Source: Anaerolineae bacterium
GTDB lineage: Bacteria > Chloroflexota > Anaerolineae > Promineifilales > Promineifilaceae
Assembly (NCBI GenBank): GCA_028277515.1
Contig: JANQGC010000234.1
Location: 1 to 64,000 of the forward strand
Direction: 5' to 3'
Length of the DNA stretch: 64,000 nucleotides
In this document: in pieces, positions 54,066 to 63,997 of the stretch
Layout of the letters: each line of letters begins with the position of its first letter
Position numbering within the stretch: position 1 is the stretch's first letter
Translations under genes and position numbers: made by a program
Notes under the pieces: generated by a model
What the model saw: only the letters and a program-made list of their open reading frames with translations
The model's database searches: none
Told to the model about the DNA's origin: nothing

Positions 54066-55238
54066 ATGACTCAAATCGGTGCGCTAAAAATTAATGCAAC
54101 ACCGGTCAGTCTGTCCAGTACAATGAAACTGTTGGTATGTGCAGGTGGAACCGGAGGTGGAATTTATCCCGCGCTGGCGGCCGTCTCCGAATTGGAAAAA
54201 GGCGGCTTACAGCGCCGTCAAGTGCTGTGGATCGGAACCACAGGTGAAATGGAAGAAACCTTGATCCCTGCCGCTGGTATCCATTTGGAGACAATTCGTG
54301 GTGGTGCGATCGTCGGCGTTCCGCTCCATACCTCACTGCGCAATGCTGCCAAACTAATTGGGAGCATCGGATCTGCGTCTCGCCTCATTCGCCGCTTCCA
54401 ACCGGATGTCATGTTCATGACTGGTGGATACATGTCTTCGCCTGTCGCTATTGCCGCGAAGCTGCATCGCATTCCTATTGGGATATATCTTCCGGATGTT
54501 GAACCGGGCGCCAGCATTCGCTTCGCCTTACCATTAGCTAAAAAGATTGCCTGCACCACACCATACTCACGTGAATTTGTGGAAGAAGAAAAAATGGTCG
54601 TTACAGGATACCCTGTTCGACCGGAGATACGTGCAGCAGTCAACTTAGCAAAATCGGAGGCGTTGCGTGTATTTGACTTGCAAGACGGTCGTCCTACCCT
54701 TTTCGTTTTTGGTGGCAGCAGAGGCGCCTTGAACATAAACCGTGCTTTGATGGCCTCTCTGAATGAGCTATTGGCATTTGCTCAAGTCATCCACATCAGT
54801 GGCAACTTAACCTGGCCAGAGGTTCAAAACTTTACCAATACATTATCGCTGGCACAGAAACAATTTTACCGCCCATTCCCTTACTTACACGAAGAAATGG
54901 GGCCGGCTTTCCAGGCTGCCGATCTTGTCGTTGCCCGGGCTGGAGCAAGCATGTTGGGTGAAAGTCCAGCGTTCGGATTGCCGGCGATTTTAATCCCACT
55001 GACCTTTGCCTGGCGTTATCAAAAAGTCAATGCAGATTACTTAACAGAGCGGGGCGCAGCCTTACAACTCAGGGATGAAAACCTGGCTACTGAATTCCTT
55101 CCGGCCGTTTCTTCATTGCTAAATAATGAAAGGAAACTCGCTGCGATGAGTAAAGCGGCTAAGGCATTAGATAAACCGGAGGCGACGGCCCAACTAGCTG
55201 AATTTATCAAAACAATTGCAGAGGGAAAGGCATCATGA
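54066..55238 (+). CDS. murG: Lipid II synthase: UDP-GlcNAc--MurNAc-(pentapeptide)-lipid transferase MurG
   Basis: 390 aa. KLLVCAGGTGGGIYPALAAVSEL is the acceptor-binding signature; GGSRGALNINRAL and RAGASMLGESPAFGLPAILIPL are the UDP-sugar motifs. It makes lipid II on the inner face. The start is either ATG 54066 (GAGG upstream) or ATG 54123, which would begin right at the first motif. Its stop overlaps the next gene's start (ATGA). Confidence 0.96.
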   Translation: MTQIGALKINATPVSLSSTMKLLVCAGGTGGGIYPALAAVSELEKGGLQRRQVLWIGTTGEMEETLIPAAGIHLETIRGGAIVGVPLHTSLRNAAKLIGSIGSASRLIRRFQPDVMFMTGGYMSSPVAIAAKLHRIPIGIYLPDVEPGASIRFALPLAKKIACTTPYSREFVEEEKMVVTGYPVRPEIRAAVNLAKSEALRVFDLQDGRPTLFVFGGSRGALNINRALMASLNELLAFAQVIHISGNLTWPEVQNFTNTLSLAQKQFYRPFPYLHEEMGPAFQAADLVVARAGASMLGESPAFGLPAILIPLTFAWRYQKVNADYLTERGAALQLRDENLATEFLPAVSSLLNNERKLAAMSKAAKALDKPEATAQLAEFIKTIAEGKAS

Positions 55239-55816
55239 TTGGTTTGGTTACGACTTTATGGATAATGGTTGGTTTTTTCGCTGTTGTTGATATGCAGCGT
55301 GGCTGGACCCGCGCTGTCATCGCAACCGCCGGTCTCATTCTATCATTGTTCACCATCAACCAATTTTCGCCATTTCTCTTCGGGGCTTTGGGATATCTTG
55401 ATGGAGAATTTACAGATGAGATTTGGCGGCGACAAATCATGATTCTGACGGCTATCCATCTAACCATTGCCTTTTTTAGCTATGCCGGGCCAACTGTGGC
55501 CGGTCCGCGGATCGCCGGGAAATTAAGAATTCGCGACAATGTTGAGGACAAAATCCTGGCTTTACTTGTTGGAGCCGCCAACGGCTTTCTCACCATTGGT
55601 ACGCTTATTGCATTTTTACAGAATCGATTGACCAACGAAGGATGGGTGTTTACAACGCCCGCTCCATATCCCTTTCCAACTGAAATTCTGATCCGAACTG
55701 AGCAGGTCGATGCTATCAGCCAATATCTTCCCATTCCCTTACTGACCAGCAATCCATATATTTTGCCTGTATTACTTGTTTTAGTGTTTTTATTTGTACT
55801 GATTGTGATGCTCTAA
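55235..55816 (+). CDS. CvpA-like integral membrane protein within the dcw cluster
   Basis: 193 aa with about five transmembrane helices and few charged residues, except a cytosolic or external loop (GKLRIRDNVEDKI) and the IRTEQVDA segment. The overall hydrophobic pattern is CvpA-like (colicin V production family), but this is a weak call. It overlaps murG by 4 nt and precedes murC by 6 nt, so it is firmly in the operon. Not a standard dcw member; possible role in division or envelope is unproven. Confidence 0.7.
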   Translation: MIGLVTTLWIMVGFFAVVDMQRGWTRAVIATAGLILSLFTINQFSPFLFGALGYLDGEFTDEIWRRQIMILTAIHLTIAFFSYAGPTVAGPRIAGKLRIRDNVEDKILALLVGAANGFLTIGTLIAFLQNRLTNEGWVFTTPAPYPFPTEILIRTEQVDAISQYLPIPLLTSNPYILPVLLVLVFLFVLIVML

Positions 55817-55822
55817 GTTTTT

Positions 55823-57250
55823 ATGTCTAAGGAAACCTTTACTCTTCGGAGCGGAATGCATCTCCATCTTATCGGTATTGGCGGGTCTGGTATCTCAGCC
55901 ATCGCTCGTGTTCTCCTGGGACGCGGTTATGCCGTTTCCGGCTCGGATAAGGAAGACAATGAACAAACAAAATCTTTAAGAGAAGCGGGTGCTACCGTAT
56001 ATATTGGACACGATGCAGATCACGTTAAAGGCGTAGACGCTATTGTCATTTCTTCAGCCATACCGGAAAGCAACCCTGAGATAATGGCCGCCCAACATGC
56101 GAACATCCCTATTTTAAAACGGGCTGATTTTCTCAGCTATCTGATGGAAAGCTCCTTTGGAATCGCTGTTGCCGGCTCGCATGGCAAGACCACAACCACC
56201 GGCATGATCGCCCACATTTTACTGGAAACAGGGCACGATCCCACAGTCATACTTGGCGGGGTTTTGTCCGGTTGGGATGTCAACGGCCGTGCCGGGCAAA
56301 GCTCTTACTTCGTCATTGAGGCAGACGAGTACGATTACATGTTTTTAGGCCTGAAGACTAATCTCGCTGTCATTACAAACATAGAACACGATCATCCCGA
56401 CATATTCCCAACTTCGACAGAATATGAGGATGCATTCCTGCGATTCGCTAAATTACTGCCCCCAAAAGGCGCCCTGGTGATCAGTGGAGATGATCAAGGG
56501 ACGGCAAAACTTCTCAAATCATTGCAGTTTAAAGACGTAAAGATTATTAGCTATGGCATTCCACAAAACGAGGAGAACGCATTTACATTCCAGGCCGTAG
56601 ACCTGAGACCAAATCAACTCGGTGGAATTGATTTCCTTGTTCAACGAGATTCAGAAACCTTGGGCCTTGTGCGACTTCGGGTCCCCGGGCTGCATAATGC
56701 CCGAAATGCGCTGGCTGCAATCGCAATTGTTTGTGAATTGGATATTGATTTTGCGCAGATTTGTAAAGCATTGGCTAGTTTTGGCGGGGTCGGCCGCCGT
56801 TTCCAGGTGACCGGTGAAGTAGGTGGTGTGACCATCATTGATGATTATGCCCACCACCCCACGGAGATTAGGGCAACATTGGCCGCAGCCAGGCAACGTT
56901 ACCCCAACCGGCAACTTTGGGCAGTCTGGCAACCACATACCTACAGCCGGACGAAACTCATGCTCGATCAATTTGCTGATAGCTTCAATGATGCGGACCG
57001 GGTTATTGCCCTGGACATCTATAAAAGTCGAGAAACGAATACATTGGGCCTGGACAGCGCGGCCGTCGTCCAATCAATGAATCATCCTTCCGCTGTTCAT
57101 GTTGGAGAAAAAGAAGAGGCTATTCGTTATTTATTGGATCGTATTCGTCCTGATGATGTCGTATTTACACTTGGCGCCGGTGACGGCAATCAAGTCGGAG
57201 TTGGTTTACAAGAAGCCTTACAAAAGAGGGTGCAAACATTTCACCCATAA
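55823..57250 (+). CDS. murC: UDP-N-acetylmuramate--L-alanine ligase MurC
   Basis: 475 aa. LHLIGIGGSGISAIARVLL at the N-terminus, P-loop AGSHGKTTTTGM, EADEYDYMFLGLK, NIEHDHPDIF and the C-terminal IDDYAHHPTEIRATLAAARQRYP with AVWQPHTYSRTK. All are MurC hallmarks. Adds L-Ala to UDP-MurNAc, first step of the stem peptide. Confidence 0.97.
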   Translation: MSKETFTLRSGMHLHLIGIGGSGISAIARVLLGRGYAVSGSDKEDNEQTKSLREAGATVYIGHDADHVKGVDAIVISSAIPESNPEIMAAQHANIPILKRADFLSYLMESSFGIAVAGSHGKTTTTGMIAHILLETGHDPTVILGGVLSGWDVNGRAGQSSYFVIEADEYDYMFLGLKTNLAVITNIEHDHPDIFPTSTEYEDAFLRFAKLLPPKGALVISGDDQGTAKLLKSLQFKDVKIISYGIPQNEENAFTFQAVDLRPNQLGGIDFLVQRDSETLGLVRLRVPGLHNARNALAAIAIVCELDIDFAQICKALASFGGVGRRFQVTGEVGGVTIIDDYAHHPTEIRATLAAARQRYPNRQLWAVWQPHTYSRTKLMLDQFADSFNDADRVIALDIYKSRETNTLGLDSAAVVQSMNHPSAVHVGEKEEAIRYLLDRIRPDDVVFTLGAGDGNQVGVGLQEALQKRVQTFHP

Positions 57251-57287
57251 TTGTTGCCGATAACAGAAACAAGGATATGGCGAAAGA

Positions 57288-58247
57288 ATGAAAGTAAAAA
57301 CAGCAGTAAGCGAAATGACCCGCGAACATTTCCGGGAAGAATTTGGCGAAACAGTGAAGGTTAACGAGCCTCTCGCGCGATACACATCTGCCCGTGTTGG
57401 AGGCCCGGCAGAGATGTTCTTATCAGTGTCCAACGCTTATGAGCTTCAGAGAGCGGTGGAGCTAGCTTATCGTCAAAAAATACCTTATTTCATCCTTGGT
57501 GGCGGCTCAAATATCCTCGTCGCCGACAGTGGAATAAGTGGCCTGGTAATCTTAAACCGCGCCCGCTCGGTTAGCTTTCGCCATAACGGTCTGGGAATCG
57601 TTTGCAATGTGGATTCGGGGATGAACCTTTCCTCCCTGGCACGTCAATGCATCGGGAAGGGACTCAGCGGTTTAGAGTGGGCTATTGGTGTTCCTGGAAC
57701 TATTGGCGGTGCTGTTGTAGGCAATGCCGGCGCTCATGGCGAAGATATGAGCAATATCTTACTTGGAGCATCCATTTGGCATCCGGGTCAAGGTGTACGT
57801 GTCTATTCAAACGAAGAAATGAAATATGCTTATCGAGACAGTGTTCTAAAACGAGACCAGCACAAATCAAGGACACGACGCGTTGTTCTATCGGCCGAAT
57901 TACAGTTAACGCCCGATTCAGTTGATGTACTTTCCGCCAGGGCTGGAGCATTTACAGCCCAGCGTAAACAAACCCAGCCCGGAGGCGCTTCCATGGGTTC
58001 CATGTTTAAGAACCCTGAGAATTATTATGCCGGTTATTTAATTGAAAACGCCGGTTTAAAGGGATATCAAGTTGGCAACGCGCGAATTTCAGAAAAACAC
58101 GCCAACTTCTTCGTCAGTGATGGAGACACCACTTCAGAAGACATTCGGGCGCTCATCGCCGAAGCCTGGAACTCGGTTAATGAGCAATTTGGCGTTGAAA
58201 TGGAATTAGAAGTTGAGCTTGTTGGTGGTTGGGATTTTAAGGATTAA
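57288..58247 (+). CDS. murB: UDP-N-acetylenolpyruvoylglucosamine reductase MurB
   Basis: 319 aa flavoprotein that reduces the enolpyruvyl group to make UDP-MurNAc. FAD-binding signatures FILGGGSNILVADSGI and GLEWAIGVPGTIGGAVVGNAGAHG; catalytic Ser region GGASMGSMFKNP and C-terminal NARISEKHANFFV. AAGGATATGG precedes the ATG. Next to murC, as in Gram-positives. Confidence 0.97.
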   Translation: MKVKTAVSEMTREHFREEFGETVKVNEPLARYTSARVGGPAEMFLSVSNAYELQRAVELAYRQKIPYFILGGGSNILVADSGISGLVILNRARSVSFRHNGLGIVCNVDSGMNLSSLARQCIGKGLSGLEWAIGVPGTIGGAVVGNAGAHGEDMSNILLGASIWHPGQGVRVYSNEEMKYAYRDSVLKRDQHKSRTRRVVLSAELQLTPDSVDVLSARAGAFTAQRKQTQPGGASMGSMFKNPENYYAGYLIENAGLKGYQVGNARISEKHANFFVSDGDTTSEDIRALIAEAWNSVNEQFGVEMELEVELVGGWDFKD

Positions 58248-58289
58248 GCAAGAAAAAAGCGGGTCAGAGTTTAAAACCTGGCAAAGGAC

Positions 58290-59471
58290 ATGATGGGAAA
58301 TAGCAATTCTCAATTTAAGAAAGAAAAAATACGAGTTGGGGTCATCCTTGGTGGTCGTTCAGGCGAACACGAGGTTTCTCTCATGTCGGCCCAGTCTGTG
58401 ATCTCCGCCCTTGATCCGGAGAAATATGACATTGTTCCCATCGGCATCACGCCTTCCGGTCGCTGGGTGACAGGCAATGTTTTAGCAGCACTGGAAGCCG
58501 CAGAAACTGAAAAGGATTTGAATCTGCCACAAGCCACATTGCTGCCTGAACCCCAATCTTCGGCTCTTTTACAACTGGAGGCGAGGGAAAGCGAGCCGTC
58601 CACCCTTTCCATCGTTACTGAATTGGATGTTGTTATTCCCGTTCTACATGGCCCTTATGGTGAAGACGGCACAGTGCAAGGTTTTTTAGAGCTGGCCGGA
58701 TTACCTTATGTTGGAGCCGGCGTTGTTGGTTCGGCCGTAGGCATGGATAAAGCGATCTTCAAATACACGATGATGGCCAATCAAATTCCCATCCTGCCCT
58801 GGCTGCTGGTCAAAGCCGGCGAATGGTTCAGGCGGCCTTTGGAAATTTTGGAAGACATCGAGGCCAACCTGGATTATCCCGTTTTCACCAAACCGGCCAA
58901 TTTAGGCTCAAGCGTGGGCATCAGTCGCTGCAAGGATCGGGGGGAATTAATAACCGGCATTGACGAAGCTGCAAAGTTTGACCGGCGGATCGTCGTCGAA
59001 CAAGGCATCAATGCGCGGGAATTGGAAGTATCCGTGCTGGGCAATGATGACCCACAATCAAGCATTGTCGGTGAAATTAGACCGCGCAGAGAATTTTACG
59101 ATTATGTAGCTAAATATATCGCGGCACCAGGATCAGAAGATGAATCAGAATTAATAATTCCGGCGGACATCAGCCTGGAAATGTCGGATAAAGTCCGAAG
59201 GATGGCTGTTCATGCCTACAAAGCAATCGACTGCGCCGGCATGGGACGCGTGGATTTGTTGTTGGACAAAGACAGCGGTCAATTATACATGAACGAAATT
59301 AATACGATTCCCGGTTTTACCCGGATCTCAATGTATCCCAAACTCTGGGAAGCCACAGGGGTCACCTATCAAGAGCTTCTTGATCGACTGATTGCCCTGG
59401 CCCTGGAACGATTTGAAGAAAAGGAAGGATTTGCAACTTCGGTTGATAAAGCCGGAAATATTGAATTGTAA
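58290..59471 (+). CDS. ddl: D-alanine--D-alanine ligase
   Basis: 393 aa ATP-grasp enzyme. [20 protein letters not shown] at the start, [44 protein letters not shown] and the Mg-binding [19 protein letters not shown]. The D-lactate-type variant would have other residues at the lid; not resolved. Start is the first of two ATG codons in MMGNSN, after AAAGGAC. Confidence 0.96.
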   Translation: MMGNSNSQFKKEKIRVGVILGGRSGEHEVSLMSAQSVISALDPEKYDIVPIGITPSGRWVTGNVLAALEAAETEKDLNLPQATLLPEPQSSALLQLEARESEPSTLSIVTELDVVIPVLHGPYGEDGTVQGFLELAGLPYVGAGVVGSAVGMDKAIFKYTMMANQIPILPWLLVKAGEWFRRPLEILEDIEANLDYPVFTKPANLGSSVGISRCKDRGELITGIDEAAKFDRRIVVEQGINARELEVSVLGNDDPQSSIVGEIRPRREFYDYVAKYIAAPGSEDESELIIPADISLEMSDKVRRMAVHAYKAIDCAGMGRVDLLLDKDSGQLYMNEINTIPGFTRISMYPKLWEATGVTYQELLDRLIALALERFEEKEGFATSVDKAGNIEL

Positions 59472-59534
59472 TTCGCTTGAGATGCAGCATTTAACGACAG
59501 GCTTTCGCTGCATGAAACGGTATTTTGAAAAGAG

Positions 59535-60590
59535 ATGGAACGTCATAATCAGCGCAACAAACTGAAAAAACAACCGAAGCGATCGCGCGTGCAATCATCG
59601 TCCCCGGTCAACCATCCTTCCCTAAATGTACCGAAGACAGCGCGTAAACGTCGCAGAAAACAAAAAACCAAAAAAGTCCGTGTCGGCTTGTCGCTCATGA
59701 AACGGTTTTTTATTAATTCGCGTTGGATAAGTTTAGGGTTATTTGCTTTGGCTGTTTATGCCCTGTTCACAATCGCGCAAGAGCGTCGTTTCTATTTAAC
59801 TTATATTCCAGTAGAAGGTGCCAAATCCATAACGCCTGATAAGGTTGCCCAAGCGAGTGGTCTGGCCGGTAATCATATTTTTTCTGCGGACCCTTCGCTA
59901 GCTGCTGAACAGATTGCTGAGATTCCCGGGGTTTTGTCTTCCACAGTAACCTTACGCTGGCCAAACGAGGTATTAATCCAGATAACTGAAGAGTCGCCAA
60001 TCGCTGTCTGGTATGAGGATGAGATCGAGTATGGCATCACCAGCAGCGGCCGATTGATTCCTGGTGGATATCCCACGGCAGGCTTACTTAAAATTGTGCG
60101 GGAAACAGGATCAATTCGTGCGACGGGGATCATTTCTCCAACAGAGGCATCAGAGACAGAAGTCCAGAATGAATTAGAAGAAACCGCGGCCGAGCCTCAG
60201 CCTGACAATTCTGATACCAATCAGACAGGCAATGATCAAGCCAACAATGTTGCCTCGCCTACCCCAACGCCGGCATCAATGGCCGGAATGCAAACGGAGG
60301 AGGAAGAAGGCTTACCGGCCAGCCAACCATTTGTTCCTCAAGAAGTATTGCGAGGCGCGTTGCAGTTGCGGGAACTACGACCAGATATCGAAGAACTATA
60401 TTACCGCCCGTACGGCGGTCTCAGTTTTGAAGATGGACGCGGTTGGCGAGGATATTTTGGAACCGGTACAGAGATGAATCAAAAGCTGGCGATCTACGAA
60501 ACCATCGTCTCAGACCTGTTGTCGCGCGGTATTCGGCCGGCTCAAATTAGCGTTAGCAACCAGGAGAAACCATATTACTTGGCTCAATGA
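59535..60590 (+). CDS. ftsQ: FtsQ/DivIB-type division protein with POTRA domain
   Basis: 351 aa. Basic cytosolic head (~1-55), one membrane helix (~62-80), a POTRA-like domain (FYLTYIPVEGAKSITPDKVAQASGL, NHIFSADPSLAAEQI, LRWPNEVLIQITEESPIAVW), then a long low-complexity acidic Asn/Pro/Thr stretch (~190-260) and a second FtsQ-like part (ALQLRELRPDIEELYYRPYGGL...). The acidic spacer is not usual. It is followed by ftsA and ftsZ. Confidence 0.92.
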   Translation: MERHNQRNKLKKQPKRSRVQSSSPVNHPSLNVPKTARKRRRKQKTKKVRVGLSLMKRFFINSRWISLGLFALAVYALFTIAQERRFYLTYIPVEGAKSITPDKVAQASGLAGNHIFSADPSLAAEQIAEIPGVLSSTVTLRWPNEVLIQITEESPIAVWYEDEIEYGITSSGRLIPGGYPTAGLLKIVRETGSIRATGIISPTEASETEVQNELEETAAEPQPDNSDTNQTGNDQANNVASPTPTPASMAGMQTEEEEGLPASQPFVPQEVLRGALQLRELRPDIEELYYRPYGGLSFEDGRGWRGYFGTGTEMNQKLAIYETIVSDLLSRGIRPAQISVSNQEKPYYLAQ

Positions 60591-60671
60591 TCGACACATG
60601 GCGTTGCTTAGGAGACATTGCCAACGAATCTCGTTGTGCAGCTCAATTATCATGAAAAAGGGTGTTGTGTT

Positions 60672-61889
60672 ATGGAAGAAATTATTTTTGGCTTAGACAT
60701 TGGAACGACAAAAGTTTGTGCACTTGTTGGTGCTGTCCGAGAGGGTCAACTTCAAATTATTGGTCTTGGACTCGAACCTTCTCGGGGCATGCGCAAAGGT
60801 ATGGTAGTCGACGTTCGAGATGCCACAATCTCCATTGCTCGCGCCATTGAAGCAGCAGAACAAACATCCGGTTATGAGCTGCGCGATGCATTGGTGAGTA
60901 TGGCCGGGGAGCATATTAGCTGCACCAACAGCCGGGGTGTTGCCCCAATCAATCGCGAATCTGGTGGCATCACCGTCGCCGATATCGAACGCGCGTTGGA
61001 GGCTGCGCAGGCTATCCCCATCCCATACAACCGGGAAATTGTGCATATGATTCCGCGAGAGTATACGGTTGATGAACACAAAGAAGTGAAAAACCCATTG
61101 GGTATGCACGGTTATCGCTTGGAGGTTGAAGCGCACATCGTCACAGCAGCCTCCCCCGCCCTGCGAAATTTGGCCCAATGTGCCGACAACGTGGGCATTA
61201 TCGCTGACGAGTTCATCCTCAATGTCCTGGCGTCAGGTGAAGCTGTGCTTGAGCCTAATGAGCGAGAAATGGGCGTCATCGTTGCCGACATAGGGGGCGG
61301 AACGACCGATATTGCTTTGTATAAGCAAGGAACCATATGGTATACAAAAGTGATTCCAATTGGTGGCTATCACATCACAAATGACATTGCCATTGGCCTA
61401 CGTGCCCCTTATGAAGTGGCAGAATCAGCAAAGATTCAATATGGAGACTGTCGCCCAGAACAAATCGATCCCAAGAATGTCTTTCCTGTAGAGCCATTCG
61501 GTGGCGAAAAGATACAGGTCGGCCGCCAGGATTTGGCTTATGTCATCGAAGCGCGGGTTGAAGAAATATTCAACGTAATTTTAAAGGCGGTTGAACAATC
61601 CGGCTATGAAGGTTTACTCCCCGCGGGCATCGTTCTCACCGGTGGGGCATCCCAGCTTCGCGGAATCACTGAAGTTGCAGAGCGCGTTTTGAATGTGCCG
61701 GCGCGCGTCGCTTCGCCACGTAACTTGCACGGCCTGGTCGATCAATTGCACAGTCCCGCTTATGCGACCGGCGTCGGTTTGCTGCGCTGGGCAATGACCA
61801 ATCAGCATGTTTACCGTCCGCGCGAACCGCAAGTTCGGGAAATTGGGAAAAAGGTAGGATCTTTTATAAGAATGCTCTTGCCTGGCTAA
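60672..61889 (+). CDS. ftsA: Divisome actin homologue FtsA
   Basis: 405 aa from ATG 60672. IIFGLDIGTTKVCALVGA (phosphate-1), the 1C domain region (MAGEHISCTNSRG...), IVADIGGGTTDIALYK (phosphate-2), GIVLTGGASQLRG (adenosine motif) and a short amphipathic C-terminus (VGSFIRMLLPG) that can bind the membrane. It anchors FtsZ polymers. The frame opens at 60618, but the chosen start fits the family. Confidence 0.97.
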   Translation: MEEIIFGLDIGTTKVCALVGAVREGQLQIIGLGLEPSRGMRKGMVVDVRDATISIARAIEAAEQTSGYELRDALVSMAGEHISCTNSRGVAPINRESGGITVADIERALEAAQAIPIPYNREIVHMIPREYTVDEHKEVKNPLGMHGYRLEVEAHIVTAASPALRNLAQCADNVGIIADEFILNVLASGEAVLEPNEREMGVIVADIGGGTTDIALYKQGTIWYTKVIPIGGYHITNDIAIGLRAPYEVAESAKIQYGDCRPEQIDPKNVFPVEPFGGEKIQVGRQDLAYVIEARVEEIFNVILKAVEQSGYEGLLPAGIVLTGGASQLRGITEVAERVLNVPARVASPRNLHGLVDQLHSPAYATGVGLLRWAMTNQHVYRPREPQVREIGKKVGSFIRMLLPG

Positions 61890-61982
61890 ATTTTGTTTTA
61901 TTCACCACTCTAGGTCACTTGGTCTACGGTGGTTTGTAAAAAGTATTGTTAGTGTATTGTAGTTTTGTATAGAGGGGTTAGT

Positions 61983-63158
61983 ATGAACCAAAGAAGTAGA
62001 GCAAGTGATGTTCAAAGGATGCCGGAATCGGAAGGCGCAGCGCTTATCCGGGTCGTAGGTGTCGGCGGTGGCGGTTGTAATGCTGTCAATCGCATGATTG
62101 TCGAGAATATTGCCGGTGTTGATTTCATCGCCGTCAATACCGATCAGCAAGCCTTAATGGGCAGCCAGGCGCAGCAGCGCATCGCCATTGGTGAACGGAC
62201 GACCCGTGGCCTCGGTTCCGGGGGTGATCCGGAGGTCGGCAACAACGCTGCTGAGGAATCAGAAGAGGAACTGCACCAGGTGATGCAGGGATCAGACATG
62301 GTCTTTGTAACCGCCGGCATGGGCGGTGGAACAGGTACAGGTGCAGCACCGGTCGTGGCCAAGGTCGCCCGGGAGGTCGGCGCCTTAACCATTGGTGTGG
62401 TCACCCGCCCGTTCACCTTTGAAGGTGCACAACGTGCGCGGGCTGCTGAGGCCGGGTTAGAACAGCTGAAGGAGCACGTCGATACGTTGATAGTCATTCC
62501 CAACGACCGTTTGTTGGAAACGGCCGACAAACGTATTTCGCTCATTGAATCCTTCCGGCTGGCAGACGACGTCCTGCGTCAGGGCATTCAGGGAATCAGC
62601 GAACTGATTACCATCCCTGGTTTGATCAACCTGGATTTCGCTGATGTCAAATCCATTATGTCTATGGGTGGCGCAGCTTTGATGGCTGTCGGTCATGGCA
62701 AAGGGGATGACCGGGCCAGGGAAGCGGCCGAGCAAGCGCTTTCCAGCCATCTCCTTGATGTCACCATCGACGGTGCGCGTGGTATTTTGTTCAACGTCAC
62801 CGGAGGTTCCGACCTCGGCTTATATGAAATCAACCAGGCCGCTTCGATCATTCGCGAGACCGCGCATCCGGATGTCAATCTCATCTTTGGTGCTGTCATC
62901 GACGAGCGAATGGAAGACCAGATTCGCATCACAGTCATCGCCACCGGCTTTGAACATAATATGCCACTGGTTCGCCCCATCTCGCGTGTAGTGAACCGCC
63001 CAGCCAAACAAGAGTTGCCAAGTCAACCACCCGTTCGAGAATCCGTTTCCGTCGGCGCGCCCGCCACGCGTCAAAGCTCGGATCCACAATCAAATAGCCA
63101 GACCGGCTACCGCATAAATGATGTGGATATCCCAGCTTTCCTTCGGAAACGACGTTAA
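61983..63158 (+). CDS. ftsZ: Cell division tubulin FtsZ
   Basis: 391 aa from ATG 61983, GAGGGG 6 nt upstream. [17 protein letters not shown], tubulin signature GGGTGTG (114-120), [18 protein letters not shown], the T7 loop region [22 protein letters not shown], and the conserved C-terminal peptide [13 protein letters not shown] after a Gln/Ser-rich linker. Forms the Z ring. The frame also opens six codons earlier. Confidence 0.98.
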   Translation: MNQRSRASDVQRMPESEGAALIRVVGVGGGGCNAVNRMIVENIAGVDFIAVNTDQQALMGSQAQQRIAIGERTTRGLGSGGDPEVGNNAAEESEEELHQVMQGSDMVFVTAGMGGGTGTGAAPVVAKVAREVGALTIGVVTRPFTFEGAQRARAAEAGLEQLKEHVDTLIVIPNDRLLETADKRISLIESFRLADDVLRQGIQGISELITIPGLINLDFADVKSIMSMGGAALMAVGHGKGDDRAREAAEQALSSHLLDVTIDGARGILFNVTGGSDLGLYEINQAASIIRETAHPDVNLIFGAVIDERMEDQIRITVIATGFEHNMPLVRPISRVVNRPAKQELPSQPPVRESVSVGAPATRQSSDPQSNSQTGYRINDVDIPAFLRKRR

Positions 63159-63260
63159 TGTTGCCGCCAACAACATTTATGGCCTACATTCATACACTAA
63201 CCGCTGAGGATCATCTTATTAAGTTTTAGATGATTTAAGGCAATACAAAACTGATTTCAT

Positions 63261-63325
63261 AGGAAACATTTACCCGGACATTGATGATAAACTGTCCGGG
63301 TTAAATGCTTTCCTATTTTTATTTT
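63261..63325 (+). terminator. Terminator at the end of the dcw cluster
   Basis: Long stem with arms AGGAAACATTTACCCGGACA and TGTCCGGGTTAAATGCTTTCCT (minor bulges) and a 12-nt loop, followed by ATTTTTATTTTCTCC. It closes the ftsZ transcript and precedes the nrdR promoter. Confidence 0.9.
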
Positions 63326-63397
63326 CTCCATTATCTCGCCATTGTCTTCACATTTTTTCATTATCAATTTTTTAAGGTTTAGTATCCAAAATCTACC

Positions 63398-63426
63398 TTG
63401 CAAGCCAGGAATGAGCATGCTATAAT
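63398..63426 (+). promoter_or_regulatory. Sigma-70-type promoter for nrdR
   Basis: TTGCAA (63398-63403), 17 nt, TATAAT (63421-63426). Start of transcription would be near 63433, just ahead of the NrdR boxes. The 390-nt gap between ftsZ and nrdR holds only this promoter, the boxes and the terminator. Confidence 0.8.
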
Positions 63427-63440
63427 GCATCCACTTTAGT

Positions 63441-63483
63441 ACCATATGTGGGGGGTCGTACAAGTATTGGCCCCATATATGGT
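63441..63483 (+). promoter_or_regulatory. Paired NrdR-box-like operators
   Basis: ACCATATGTGGGG (63441-63453) and its inverse CCCCATATATGGT (63471-63483). Each resembles the NrdR box with an A/T-rich CATATATG-type core. Their centres are about 32 nt (three helix turns) apart, as in NrdR-controlled operons. They sit right after the promoter, so ATP/dATP-loaded NrdR can block it. Confidence 0.75.
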
Positions 63484-63547
63484 GTACCTTTCACAAATAT
63501 CCCCGGCGTTCCCTTACCTGGGGGTCTGAAGGGATTAGGATTGGATC

Positions 63548-63997
63548 ATGAAGTGCCCATACTGTGGACATAAGAAAACCCGTGTGATCGACACCAGTCA
63601 TGACACGCGTGGTGGCACCCGGCGCCGGCGTCTGTGTGATGGGTGTAAACGACGATTCAGTTCCTATGAAAGACCTATTCTGGCAACACCAATGTTAATT
63701 AAGCGTGATGGCACACGGGAGGAGTTTTCCCGGGATAAATTAATCGACGGTCTGTGGGTAGCCTGCGCAAAGCGGCCGATTTCCACCACCGAGGTTGAAG
63801 GTATCGCCGGAGAAATTGAAGCCGAACTGCAGCAGCTCGGCCGTTCCGAGATCAAGAGTCGCTATGTTGGTGATCTAGCCATCCGGAAACTTAAAGAGCT
63901 AGATGAAGTTGCCTATATCCGTTACGCCATCGTCTATCTAGGTCTAAGCGACCTGGAATCCATACGCAACGAAATCGATCAACTCCTCGGAGAATAA
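63548..63997 (+). CDS. nrdR: Transcriptional repressor NrdR
   Basis: 149 aa: N-terminal zinc ribbon (C3, C6, C30, C33, MKCPYCGHKKTRV...LCDGC) and an ATP-cone domain (~48-138, LIKRDGTREEFSRDKLIDGLW, YVGDLAIRKLKELDEVAYIRYA). NrdR senses the ATP/dATP ratio and represses ribonucleotide reductase genes. Complete here; reductase genes are expected downstream. Autoregulation is suggested by the upstream boxes. Confidence 0.98.
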   Translation: MKCPYCGHKKTRVIDTSHDTRGGTRRRRLCDGCKRRFSSYERPILATPMLIKRDGTREEFSRDKLIDGLWVACAKRPISTTEVEGIAGEIEAELQQLGRSEIKSRYVGDLAIRKLKELDEVAYIRYAIVYLGLSDLESIRNEIDQLLGE

